Source: Pseudalkalibacillus decolorationis | GTDB lineage: Bacteria > Bacillota > Bacilli > Bacillales > Fictibacillaceae | Assembly: GCF_024609785.1 (NCBI RefSeq) | Contig: NZ_JANHJQ010000002.1 | Coordinates: 124,001 to 188,000, forward strand | Reading direction: 5' to 3' | DNA length: 64,000 nucleotides | In this document: positions 45,274 to 53,388 of the stretch, piece by piece | Layout of the letters: the number at the start of each line of letters is the position of its first letter | Position numbering within the stretch: the stretch's first letter is position 1 | The notes under the pieces: generated by a model | The model's input: only the letters and a program-made list of their open reading frames with translations | What the model was told of the DNA's origin: nothing | Databases searched by the model: none | Made by a program: the position numbers and the translations under genes

Positions 45274-46335
45274 TTAACCACTACTTTCCGATCTTCTTTT
45301 AAGTAAAATAATACCAAATACTGGCGCGCCGATGATGGCTGTGATGACACCGATTGGAAGCTCAGTCGGCGATATAATCGTTCTTGCGACGAGGTCGGCG
45401 AGAATCAAGAATCCACCACCAGTTAAAATCGAAAGTGGTAACAAATGTTTATGATCCGGTCCCCATAACAATCTGGTCAAGTGGGGGATGACAAGGCCAA
45501 CAAATCCAATCGTTCCTGACACAGCAACAGCAGCACCGGTTAAGATGGATCCGGCTGCTAACACAATCATTTTTCTCCGTTGCACATTAACACCTAAATG
45601 ATGGGCTCTGTCTTCCCCGAAAGACATTGCATTCAGTTCATTGGCATTGAGGAGAAGAATGACTGAACCAAGTAGAAAGAAAGGCAATATAATCTTAATG
45701 TATTCCCAACCTCTCATTGAAACACTGCCTAAAAGCCACCCAATGATTTGCCTTAATTCGTCACCAGTTAAAGCAATCATGAGCGAGATTAGTGCACCGA
45801 GAAACGAACTGAAAATAATTCCCGTTAGAATGATCGTTTCGACTTTCATTGAACGTTCGATTTTTCGTGCAAAGCTGATAACGAGAAAAATGGTGATGAA
45901 AGAAAAAATGATACTTAATACTGGTAATGTAAAGGGTCCGATCACTGGTAATGAAAATTGGAAAAACAGTGTGAGTACAGCTCCCACGGATGCACCGGAA
46001 GAAACACCTAACGTGTACGGATCAGCGAGTGGGTTTCTAAGGAGACCTTGAAAGGCCGCTCCCGCAATTGCGAGAGCAGCTCCGACAAGGCTTGCTAATA
46101 GAACTCTTGGTAATCGAATATTCATAACGATATTGGTATACATCGGATTAACATGATCAATCGATAGGAAAGGGAAAATTTCATGACCGACAATTTGGAT
46201 GATACTCATTGCTGGGATGGAAACTGTACCGATTGAAATTCCGAAAAGCATGGACACTAGTAGAAATAGAACAGCCGATAGGTAAGCTGCAATTTTATTA
46301 GTCGCCAAAAACTTCAGGGTAAACCGCTTTTGCAA
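45274..46335 (-). CDS. btuC: Cobalamin ABC transporter permease BtuC (353 aa)
   Basis: FecCD/BtuC family permease with about ten membrane helices. PRVLLASLVGAALAIAGAAFQGLLRNPLADPY near residues 75-105 and GTIGFVGLVIPHLTR near 275 are typical. Start is TTG 46335 or TTG 46308; either overlaps the end of btuF. It forms the importer with BtuF and the BtuD-CbiZ fusion. Confidence 0.9.
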   Translation of the reverse strand: MQKRFTLKFLATNKIAAYLSAVLFLLVSMLFGISIGTVSIPAMSIIQIVGHEIFPFLSIDHVNPMYTNIVMNIRLPRVLLASLVGAALAIAGAAFQGLLRNPLADPYTLGVSSGASVGAVLTLFFQFSLPVIGPFTLPVLSIIFSFITIFLVISFARKIERSMKVETIILTGIIFSSFLGALISLMIALTGDELRQIIGWLLGSVSMRGWEYIKIILPFFLLGSVILLLNANELNAMSFGEDRAHHLGVNVQRRKMIVLAAGSILTGAAVAVSGTIGFVGLVIPHLTRLLWGPDHKHLLPLSILTGGGFLILADLVARTIISPTELPIGVITAIIGAPVFGIILLKRRSESSG

Positions 46336-47281
46336 GTTCCTCTACTCCCTCTGCTAACCTTGGACCCGCACGAGTTACAAGTTCAGAATGGACATCGTAC
46401 ACTTGTTCCTTTTTAACCGCTGTTACATCTTGCCATCCATCTCTTTTTAATACCTTTTCTGCTGCGTTTTCAGTGTAATAGCCGTATGTAGTAATGATTA
46501 CATCAGGATTCTTTTTAACGACAGCCTCTTCATCAATTTTCTGCCAACCATCCAAATCGCTGGCTGCATTTTTGGCGTTAATAATTTGTAGCATTTCATG
46601 CATGAAGGTGTTTTTTCCAGGTGTATAAATTTCAGGTGCAGGTGAAACCTCAATAAAGACTGTCTTTTGTTCTTTTATTTCAGAAGCTTTCGACTTGATT
46701 GATTTAATTTTATCTTTCATGCCTTTAACAATTTGATCAGCCTTTTCTTGTGTTCCTGTTGCTTTTCCTACGAGTTCAATAGAGTCGTAAACCTGGTCAA
46801 AGGTTTCTGCATTGTTTACGACAAGAACTGTAATCCCGGAATCACGGAGCATCTGTAGTCCTTCTGTTGAATTATGAGCACTTGATCCATGTGCCAATAC
46901 TAAATCTGGTTTCAAAGAAATTATCTTTTCGACATTGAATTCTTGTCCGCCAATTTTTTCTTTCTTGGTTGCTTCTTCTGGATAGGTATCGAAATCCGAT
47001 ACACCGACAATCTCTTCATCTAGCCCTAATGCAAAAGCAATTTCAGTATTACTAGGAATTAGTGAGACGATTTTCTCTGGCTTCTCTTCAAGCGTTATCT
47101 CTTTATCCAGTGCATCTTTAATGGTGACTGGAAAGGCAGACTCTTCTGTTTGTCCATTTTGTTCTTTCGTATTTTCACTTGTATTGTTGTTCTCGTCAGC
47201 AGGTTTTTGCTCGTCACCACAACCTGCTACAATTCCAACCGTTAATAATAGTAAGAATACGAGTAATACTAACTTCTTCAT
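46298..47281 (-). CDS. btuF: Cobalamin-binding lipoprotein BtuF (327 aa)
   Basis: Periplasmic-binding type lipoprotein. The signal ends in a VAGC lipobox (cysteine at about residue 21); an acidic linker follows, then the binding domain with EKIVSLIPSNTEIAFALGL (about 68-86) and KPDLVLAHG. As first gene behind a cobalamin riboswitch its ligand is almost certainly a corrinoid. B12 sensing would switch off the whole operon. Confidence 0.92.
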   Translation of the reverse strand: MKKLVLLVFLLLLTVGIVAGCGDEQKPADENNNTSENTKEQNGQTEESAFPVTIKDALDKEITLEEKPEKIVSLIPSNTEIAFALGLDEEIVGVSDFDTYPEEATKKEKIGGQEFNVEKIISLKPDLVLAHGSSAHNSTEGLQMLRDSGITVLVVNNAETFDQVYDSIELVGKATGTQEKADQIVKGMKDKIKSIKSKASEIKEQKTVFIEVSPAPEIYTPGKNTFMHEMLQIINAKNAASDLDGWQKIDEEAVVKKNPDVIITTYGYYTENAAEKVLKRDGWQDVTAVKKEQVYDVHSELVTRAGPRLAEGVEELAKAVYPEVFGD

Positions 47282-47340
47282 TTTTTAATCCCCCTGATTA
47301 TGAATGTGCGAAATAATTAACGAAAACATCTCTACAAATC

Positions 47341-47372
47341 AAAAAAACATCTCCATATAAGAATAGAAGATG
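47341..47372 (-). terminator. Riboswitch expression-platform terminator
   Basis: On the minus strand CATCTTC (47372-47366) pairs with GGAGATG (47354-47348), including one G-T pair, and is followed by seven T. It lies between the aptamer and btuF, as needed for ligand-controlled termination. Confidence 0.7.
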
Positions 47373-47449
47373 CATTAAGATTCATTCGGTAAGTTATTGA
47401 ACAGTCGAATCTCGTACACTTCCTATCCTCGTAGGCTTCTAAGTGCTTT

Positions 47450-47613
47450 CAGATTTGGCAGGTCTCCTGGCTCTTGATCATCGCATGGCTGCACCTTCCC
47501 ATACCTACGTACAGTGGTAGTAAGCAGCTAGCTCCCAATTACAGTGGCGGGACCGCGTTGGAGTTTCACCAACTTCCCTTTTAAGTCTTCGTTCAAGAAG
47601 ACACCGAAATCTG
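47450..47613 (-). ncRNA. Cobalamin (B12) riboswitch aptamer
   Basis: The minus strand shows the conserved blocks in order: GGTGTC, AAGGGAAGTTGGTGAAA, GGTCCCGCCACTGTAAT, and the B12 box AGCCAGGAGACCTGCC. The ends pair (CAGATTT with AAATCTG), forming P1. It would repress the operon when adenosylcobalamin is bound, through the terminator downstream. Confidence 0.95.
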
Positions 47614-47627
47614 TATATGTTTTTTTG

Positions 47628-47814
47628 ACACGTTAAGAAAGTATAAAAATACTTTCTATAGTATAAGCGCAACTACGGCTCTGACTTCGCCTAAAGGCTT
47701 GGCTTTGCCAAGTTTTCTTTACACGTTAAGAAAGTACAAAATACTTTCTATAGTATAAGTGCAACTAAGGCGATCGCCAGCGCTAAGGCTTGGCGCTAGC
47801 CAAGTTTTCTTTAA
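47628..47814 (+). repeat. Family B repeats, two full tandem copies
   Basis: Units at 47628-47720 and 47721-47814, each starting ACACGTTAAGAAAGTA and ending CTTGGCxxxGCCAAG plus TTTTCTTTA; loop bases differ (TTT and GCTA) while stems hold. They separate the riboswitch from aprX. The first follows the riboswitch start by about 15 bases. Confidence 0.8.
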
Positions 47815-47976
47815 ATTTTCCGCTAAATAAGAGTATACACTAAATCTACCATGCTCGCATCTACATTAATTTGTGCCCATGTCTAAAATCAAATCTGTTG
47901 GACAAACACCGCCACCATTCCTATCCCTTTTTCATAATCTAGTAGAGTAAATAACAAATTAGTAGAGGTGAAAAGT

Positions 47977-49308
47977 ATGTTTGGATACTCAATGGTGCAA
48001 ACGGTAAGAAGCTATGCTCATAAACTTGATCATCCACTTCGAGAACAAATGTTGCATTTATATCGACCATTTACATGGATTCCTTGTTTTTTACATTCAC
48101 TGGTAGAGAATTCAATTAAATCAATCAAGAAAGTTTCCGTTATCGTAGAATTTGAGGAAAATAGTTTTGAAGAAGGATGCCACCAGCTTCATCAACAGTT
48201 TAGATCACATACACGTTGTAAGATGAGAAATACATTTTCATTCGTTTCTTGTTGCAGTATGGATGTTACCCCCGCTATGTTAGCGAAAATTCTCTCTTCA
48301 TGTCCTCATATCAAGAAGATTTACTTAAACAGAGAAGTAAAAGCCTTGCTTGATGTGGCCGTCCCTTCTGCAAATGCTCAAAGCGTTATTCGAAACGACC
48401 AAGAGTTAACCGGAAAAGATGTAACAGTTGCGGTTATCGATACAGGGATCTATCCCCACCAAGATTTACAAGATCGTATTGTGGACTTTGTAGACTTTGT
48501 GAATGATAAGCCGGCTCCATATGATGATAATGGACATGGAACGCACTGTGCAGGAGATGTTGCAGGAGATGGTTCTGCATCTGACGGCAAGTTTAAAGGA
48601 CCAGCACCAAAGGCAAATCTCGTTGGTATTAAAGTATTGGATAAAATGGGATCTGGAACATTGGAGTCAATCATGCAAGGGGTTGAATGGTGCATACAAC
48701 ATAACAAGGAGAATCCCGAAAATAAGATTCGCATCATTAGCATGTCGTTAGGAGCTGAAGCACAAAAGTTTGAAAATGAAAATAAGGATCCGATGGTTCA
48801 AAGTGTCGAAAAGGCATGGGAAAGTGGTATTGTCGTTTGTGTCGCTGCAGGAAACAGCGGTCCAAGCCCACAGACGATAGCAAGTCCTGCGTTAAGCGAT
48901 CGAGTAATTACAGTTGGTGCCTCAGATGACCTTAATACGGTGGACAAGTCTGACGATGATGTCGCAAGTTTTTCAAGTAGAGGACCTACCATATATGGAT
49001 TACAGAAGCCAGATCTGTTGGTTCCTGGTGTGAATATCGTTTCTCTAAGATCACCGAATTCGTATCTTGATAAGATTCAAAAATCAAGTCGTGTTGAGGG
49101 TGACTACTTTGTTCTTTCTGGAACATCGATGGCAACTCCAATTTGTGCAGGTGTTGTAGCGTTAATACTAGAGAATAATCCTGATACAACTCCAGATCAA
49201 GTGAAAAAGATGCTCACTGAAGGGGCTGATCGACAAGAAGGTCAAGACCCGAACAACTACGGATTTGGATTTATTAATGCAGAACAAGCAATACCTGAAA
49301 ACGTGTAA
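47977..49308 (+). CDS. aprX: Intracellular-type subtilisin-like serine protease AprX (443 aa)
   Basis: S8 family peptidase closely resembling B. subtilis AprX (442 aa), with the shared start MFGYSMVQ. The catalytic triad appears as D in VIDTGIYPH (near 147), H in GHGTHCAGD (near 183) and S in SGTSMATP (near 386); the oxyanion Asn lies in AAGNSGP. No signal peptide: residues 1-110 are a propeptide-like domain. GAGGTG lies six bases before ATG 47977. Confidence 0.93.
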   Translation: MFGYSMVQTVRSYAHKLDHPLREQMLHLYRPFTWIPCFLHSLVENSIKSIKKVSVIVEFEENSFEEGCHQLHQQFRSHTRCKMRNTFSFVSCCSMDVTPAMLAKILSSCPHIKKIYLNREVKALLDVAVPSANAQSVIRNDQELTGKDVTVAVIDTGIYPHQDLQDRIVDFVDFVNDKPAPYDDNGHGTHCAGDVAGDGSASDGKFKGPAPKANLVGIKVLDKMGSGTLESIMQGVEWCIQHNKENPENKIRIISMSLGAEAQKFENENKDPMVQSVEKAWESGIVVCVAAGNSGPSPQTIASPALSDRVITVGASDDLNTVDKSDDDVASFSSRGPTIYGLQKPDLLVPGVNIVSLRSPNSYLDKIQKSSRVEGDYFVLSGTSMATPICAGVVALILENNPDTTPDQVKKMLTEGADRQEGQDPNNYGFGFINAEQAIPENV

Positions 49309-49324
49309 AAAAGCCTGAGTGAAG

Positions 49325-49500
49325 GAAGAACACCTCCACTCAGATCCTTTTATGGTCAGAGTACATCCGATAGCTTGTACTCTACGCCATGTCCCCCACA
49401 AAGTTTCATACTTTCTCACCTATAACCACGTAAGAAAGAACAGATCGGCCATCGTATGGAGATCCGTTCATTTTCTTGTACATTAGGAGTTTACATTTTT
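49325..49500. other. Hairpins downstream of aprX, no gene seen
   Basis: CTGAGTG pairs with CACTCAG close after the stop, and AGAGTACA pairs with TGTACTCT at about 49357-49383. Neither has a firm T-tract, though the first is followed by ATCCTTTTATG. No coding frame is convincing here. Confidence 0.4.
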
Positions 49501-49540
49501 TCATCAAGGGGGAAAGTGAAATCGGGACTATTTTACTGTT

Positions 49541-49603
49541 CGTGGTCGATATATCGGATTCCGTGACCGATATAATTCAATCCGTGGCCTATATAACGGA
49601 TTC
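49541..49603 (+). repeat. Three tandem 21-bp imperfect repeats
   Basis: Units at 49541-49561, 49562-49582 and 49583-49603 all begin CGTG and contain CGATATA or CTATATA and end GGATTC or CAATC. The exact 21-bp period is two helical turns. It lies 230 bp before the CotF-like gene, in otherwise empty sequence. Confidence 0.8.
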
Positions 49604-49833
49604 CATAGTTTAATTAATGTTTGGGGTGTAGGTTAAAGCTTATTAAATCCCCCAAAAAGGCATCTCAACTCAATTATTATTTGACTTTCCCACCTAAATG
49701 GGTTGTAACGGATGAACTTTACATCGTTAAGTTGTCCCTTTTTCTGCTGAATACTCAACTTTAACGAATAAAACTTTTAATTAAAAGAATAATGAAGTAT
49801 GTAATCAATATAAAAACGAAAGGAGGTACTCGT

Positions 49834-50016
49834 ATGCCCTTAAATGAATTAGAGTTACAAAACCTGCGCCACCTAATTGGGGGACATGAAACAATCGCAC
49901 ATAAGCTTCAGGCATATGCTGAACAATGTACGGACCCACAATTAAAGCAAATGCTCCAAAAGGATGCCCAGGATTCTCAAGCCCATAAACAACAATTAAT
50001 GAACTTTTTAGGATAA
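49834..50016 (+). CDS. CotF-like spore coat protein, short N-type (60 aa)
   Basis: A small helical protein (LRHLIGGHETIAHKLQAYAEQCTDPQLKQML) resembling the first part of the CotF/ferritin-like spore coat family. AAGGAGG lies eight bases before ATG 49834. Twelve bases later the partner gene begins, so they form an operon. Together they look like the two parts of a CotF bundle. Confidence 0.75.
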   Translation: MPLNELELQNLRHLIGGHETIAHKLQAYAEQCTDPQLKQMLQKDAQDSQAHKQQLMNFLG

Positions 50017-50028
50017 GGAGGAGTTCCA

Positions 50029-50286
50029 ATGAATGAAAAAGATATGGTTAATGATTACTTATCGGCTTTAAATAGTAGCATCACGATGTATGGTAGCATT
50101 ATAGCGCAAACAGATAACCCCCAGCTCAGACAAACATTACAACAAATGAGAAATGAAGATGAACAACGTCAGTTTGCTCTCTATCATGCTGCTACCCAAA
50201 AAGGATATTATAAACCAGCAGCACAAGCCAATCCGGCTCAGATCCAGCAGGTTAAAGCTGATTTTACCCAACCCCCTCAACAATAA
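50029..50286 (+). CDS. CotF-like spore coat protein (85 aa)
   Basis: Helical pair with DMVNDYLSALNSSITMYGSIIAQTDNPQLRQTL, and the family tail QKGYYKPAAQANPAQIQQV, typical of CotF-type coat proteins. AGGAGG lies seven bases before the ATG. It is the second gene of the coat pair and a strong terminator follows. Expression in late sporulation is expected but no promoter was identified. Confidence 0.82.
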   Translation: MNEKDMVNDYLSALNSSITMYGSIIAQTDNPQLRQTLQQMRNEDEQRQFALYHAATQKGYYKPAAQANPAQIQQVKADFTQPPQQ

Positions 50287-50310
50287 TAGCAAAAGTATTT
50301 AGGACAAAAG

Positions 50311-50346
50311 CTAGGAGTGGATTTATAAAATCCACTCCTAGTTTTT
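50311..50346 (+). terminator. Terminator of the coat-protein operon
   Basis: CTAGGAGTGGATTT at 50311-50324 pairs exactly with AAATCCACTCCTAG at 50328-50341, followed by TTTTTCC. Confidence 0.9.
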
Positions 50347-50351
50347 CCTAT

Positions 50352-50559
50352 GAGTAAAGAAAGTATAAAAATTTGCGGCATGGATGTAATGTCCAGCTTC
50401 AGCGCCCAACCACTTGGATCACTTCAGGTCTCCTGCGGCGGCAACACACTGAATTACTCCATGTATGTTCCCACGCAGGGCCGAACTTGTTTGGGCCGAG
50501 CCTCCTCGTCGATCTTCCAGTGACCTTCGTGGCTAAGCAGGGCGCTTGCGCTTTTCTTA
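50352..50559 (+). repeat. Dispersed repeat family C, copy 3 (with insert)
   Basis: Matches the 25.3-kb copy but has an additional 55-bp segment (CACGCAGGGCCGAACTTG in its middle) between GCGGCGGCAACA and GCCTCCTCGTCG. The right edge CTTTTCTTA contains the stop codon of the minus-strand zinc-finger gene. Confidence 0.75.
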
Positions 50560-50733
50560 TTCCAATGTGCGATTATTCTCATCTACAGAAAACGGTTTAG
50601 CTGGTTCAGGGCTATCTCCAGATGTGAAAGTACCGTCACCATTACAAACCGTACAGCTGTATTGCCAGCTTTCATCATCAGCTAGCAGGCCCGTTCCGTC
50701 ACATGCTTTACAAATTTGATTTCTGTTAACCAT
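50557..50733 (-). CDS. Small DnaJ-type zinc-finger protein (58 aa)
   Basis: Two CxxCxGxG motifs (CKACDGTG and CTVCNGDG) bind one zinc, as in the central domain of DnaJ; a short acidic tail follows. AAGGAGG lies seven bases before ATG 50733. It starts 27 bases after the aconitase stop and is likely co-transcribed with it. Its TAA stop is formed by the edge of a family C repeat. Such peptides may act in metal or redox homeostasis or as chaperone partners. Confidence 0.75.
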   Translation of the reverse strand: MVNRNQICKACDGTGLLADDESWQYSCTVCNGDGTFTSGDSPEPAKPFSVDENNRTLE

Positions 50734-50759
50734 GGGATATCCTCCTTTTCCTGGAACAA

Positions 50760-52703
50760 TCATTTCTGTCGTTCTCTTACCCAACTGATCAGTCCGCCTT
50801 TTAACATGATCTCAATCTGGCGCTCTGACATTGAATGATTCACTTTAATTTCCTTTGCTTTTCCCTTTACCGTAACAGTGAGTTCTTTTCCTTGCTTGAG
50901 TTGTGTTATCAAATTGCTCAGCTGAATAACATCGCCTTGTTCCAAGAGCTCATATTCCGCCTCATGTTTAAATGTAAGAGGCAATACACCAAAGTTCACA
51001 AGGTTCTGCCAATGAATTCGGGCGAAATCTTTCGCCAAGGCAACACGTAAACCTAGAAATCGTGGTGCAAGTGCAGCATGTTCACGGCTAGAGCCTTGCC
51101 CGTAATTATAGCCTCCAACGATTGCATGTCCTTCCTTTTGAATTTTCATCGCACGCTCATAATAAGAATCATCGACGATTTCAAATGTGAATTTACTAAT
51201 TTCCGGAAGGTTGCTTCGATATGGAAGGACTCGAGCACCACCAGCGAGAATTTCGTCTGTGGAGATGTTGTCCCCCATTTTTAATAAGACAGGAATCTCC
51301 AATTCATCAGGAAGACTATCCATTTTCGGTATAGAAGCTATATTTGGCCCTTTAACAAGTTTAATTTCTCGAGCCTTTTCCAGTGGAACCGGTTCGTCGA
51401 GCATCGTATCATCCACGGTTGGATGTTCGGGTTCTTTCACTTTTGGATAATCAAAACCAAGCGTTCTTGGATCAGTAATTTTCCCTGTTAATGCTGAAGC
51501 TGCTGCGGTTTCTGGACTACATAAAAATACGCTATCTTCTCTAGTTCCAGAGCGACCTGGAAAATTACGAGGAGTCGTTCGCAAACTGTTGCGTCCAGTA
51601 GCTGGTGCTTGCCCCATGCCAATACACCCGTTACAGCCAGCCTGATGTAACCGAGCACCAGCTGATAAAAGACTTGCAATATGTCCATCACTAACAAGAT
51701 CCGTCAACATTTGCCGTGAAGTAGGGTTAATGTCAAAAGAAATCCCATCCGCGATCTTTCTTCCTTTTACAATTTCAGCAGTGACTGCGAAATCGCGGTA
51801 ACCTGGGTTTGCTGACGATCCGACGTAGGATTGATAGATTGGTTCTCCAGCTATTTCTCTAACAGGTACGACATTTCCAGGACTTGAAGGTTTCGCTATA
51901 AGTGGCTCGATTTCAGAAAGATTGATTTCCTCAAGAAGATCATAATCAGCCCCTTCGTCGGCAACCAACTCTACCCAGTCCTCTTCTCTATTTTGACTCT
52001 TTAAAAATTGCTTAATTTCTTCATCTGATGGAAAAACGGTCCCGGTTGCTCCAAGTTCTGCACCCATGTTCGCAATGACATGCCTATCCATTGCATTCAA
52101 ACCTTTTAATCCAGGACCATAATATTCAATGATTTTACCAATGCCACCTTTTACATCATGGCGTCGAAGTAATTCGAAAATAACATCTTTAGCACTCACC
52201 CAATCACGTAGTTTCCCCGTTAACTTAATTCCCCAAATTTTGGGCATTTTTACGTAAAACGGTTCTCCTGCAATTGCCATAGCGACATCTATTCCGCCTG
52301 CACCCATTGCAAGCATTCCCATACAACCATTTGCACACGTATGACTATCTGACCCTAGTAATGTCTTTCCGGGTTTTGCTAATCGTTGCATGTGTACCGG
52401 ATGACTGACTCCGTTCCCGGGGCGACTGAAATACAAACCGAATTTCCTTGTTGCACTTTGTAAAAATAAATGGTCATCCGGGTTTTTACTATCCTCTTGA
52501 ATGATGTTGTGATCCACATATTGTGCAGATGCCTCAGTTTTGGCACGTTCTAGGTTCATTGCCTCAAGTTCAAGCATTACCATCGTACCGGTTGCATCCT
52601 GTGTAAGTGTTTGGTCAATTTTCAAACCGATTTCATTACCCGAAATCATCTCACCTGATACAAGATGTTCTTTAATAAGTTTCTGAGAAACATTTAGGAC
52701 CAT
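50760..52703 (-). CDS. Aconitate hydratase, Aquifex-type (647 aa)
   Basis: An Fe-S hydro-lyase of the aconitase superfamily. The cluster cysteines appear in SDSHTCANG (near residue 117) and CNGCIGMGQ (near 360). The swivel domain with GYNYGQGSSREHAA (near 545) is at the C-terminus. The length of about 650 fits the Aquifex-type aconitase subfamily rather than the 900-residue AcnA/CitB of Bacillus. It may be a second aconitase or act on a related substrate. AAGGAGGG precedes the ATG. Confidence 0.85.
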   Translation of the reverse strand: MVLNVSQKLIKEHLVSGEMISGNEIGLKIDQTLTQDATGTMVMLELEAMNLERAKTEASAQYVDHNIIQEDSKNPDDHLFLQSATRKFGLYFSRPGNGVSHPVHMQRLAKPGKTLLGSDSHTCANGCMGMLAMGAGGIDVAMAIAGEPFYVKMPKIWGIKLTGKLRDWVSAKDVIFELLRRHDVKGGIGKIIEYYGPGLKGLNAMDRHVIANMGAELGATGTVFPSDEEIKQFLKSQNREEDWVELVADEGADYDLLEEINLSEIEPLIAKPSSPGNVVPVREIAGEPIYQSYVGSSANPGYRDFAVTAEIVKGRKIADGISFDINPTSRQMLTDLVSDGHIASLLSAGARLHQAGCNGCIGMGQAPATGRNSLRTTPRNFPGRSGTREDSVFLCSPETAAASALTGKITDPRTLGFDYPKVKEPEHPTVDDTMLDEPVPLEKAREIKLVKGPNIASIPKMDSLPDELEIPVLLKMGDNISTDEILAGGARVLPYRSNLPEISKFTFEIVDDSYYERAMKIQKEGHAIVGGYNYGQGSSREHAALAPRFLGLRVALAKDFARIHWQNLVNFGVLPLTFKHEAEYELLEQGDVIQLSNLITQLKQGKELTVTVKGKAKEIKVNHSMSERQIEIMLKGGLISWVRERQK

Positions 52704-52852
52704 ATTTATCCCTCCTTATATGAAATAGTGTCAGCGATTATAGTATTGACTAATTATGTACTTTGCACGGAATTGAGAAAATTATTCACAAAAAAATCAG
52801 GGTGCTAGCTGAGTCTTCTTTCTTTCTCATTACTCGAATACGTGAAGATGAT

Positions 52853-53059
52853 TCACCGCTGATTTTTTTCTTGATCAATCATTTTTCTATAGTCCACTAC
52901 TTCCTCTTTATAGAGCAAGATAAATGGAAGGATCATTATCCACGAGACAAATATCATCAATAAGATCTTAGCCAAAGAATACATTACGAAATAGGATGAA
53001 ATGAAAAACAACAGAATGATTGCTAACGGACTTATATAACCGACCAATGCGAAGAACAT
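52853..53059 (-). CDS. Small membrane protein (68 aa)
   Basis: Two strongly hydrophobic helices (residues about 2-20 and 27-50) with a charged tail. AAGGAGGAGG lies eight bases before ATG 53059, which outweighs a similar-length frame on the other strand. It resembles short Bacillaceae membrane peptides; function is unknown. Confidence 0.6.
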   Translation of the reverse strand: MFFALVGYISPLAIILLFFISSYFVMYSLAKILLMIFVSWIMILPFILLYKEEVVDYRKMIDQEKNQR

Positions 53060-53151
53060 GAAAATATCCTCCTCCTTAAGTCTTCCTATATTCTCCAAAG
53101 CGGGTATAATTTATTACCCTCCTGTTCAAAATGAAGGAGAGAAAAACTTTT

Positions 53152-53341
53152 AAGAGGATGTTCAAAAAGTCCGGAGGCTAACAGGACGTTAGTCAGTTCG
53201 ATGTTATCACAGGACATGATGAGTTTAGTCGAACTTCCTATCAGTAGCTGTCGAATTTCATAGTTATTCGATGCCTCGGACTTGCACAGAACGTAACGGT
53301 TTTAATTGGTGGCTCTTTTTCTCCTTTTTGAACACATACTT
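53152..53341 (+). repeat. Dispersed repeat family A, copy 2
   Basis: The left end AAGAGGATGTTCAAAAAGTCC and the right end CTCTTTTTCTCCTTTTTG followed by AACACATACT match copy 1. The middle shares AACAGGACGTTA with copy 1 and is shorter. It lies upstream of the germination operon. Confidence 0.65.
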
Positions 53342-53388
53342 TTAGGTATATTTTGAACCAAGGTGCATCATAGTGAGGGGATTTTTGC

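Noticed and set aside
45641-46051. 136-aa plus-strand frame inside btuC
   Set aside because: Antisense to a conserved permease; no ribosome-binding site.
52763-52963. 66-aa plus-strand frame opposite the small membrane protein
   Set aside because: No ribosome-binding site; the opposite strand has a strong site and two membrane helices.
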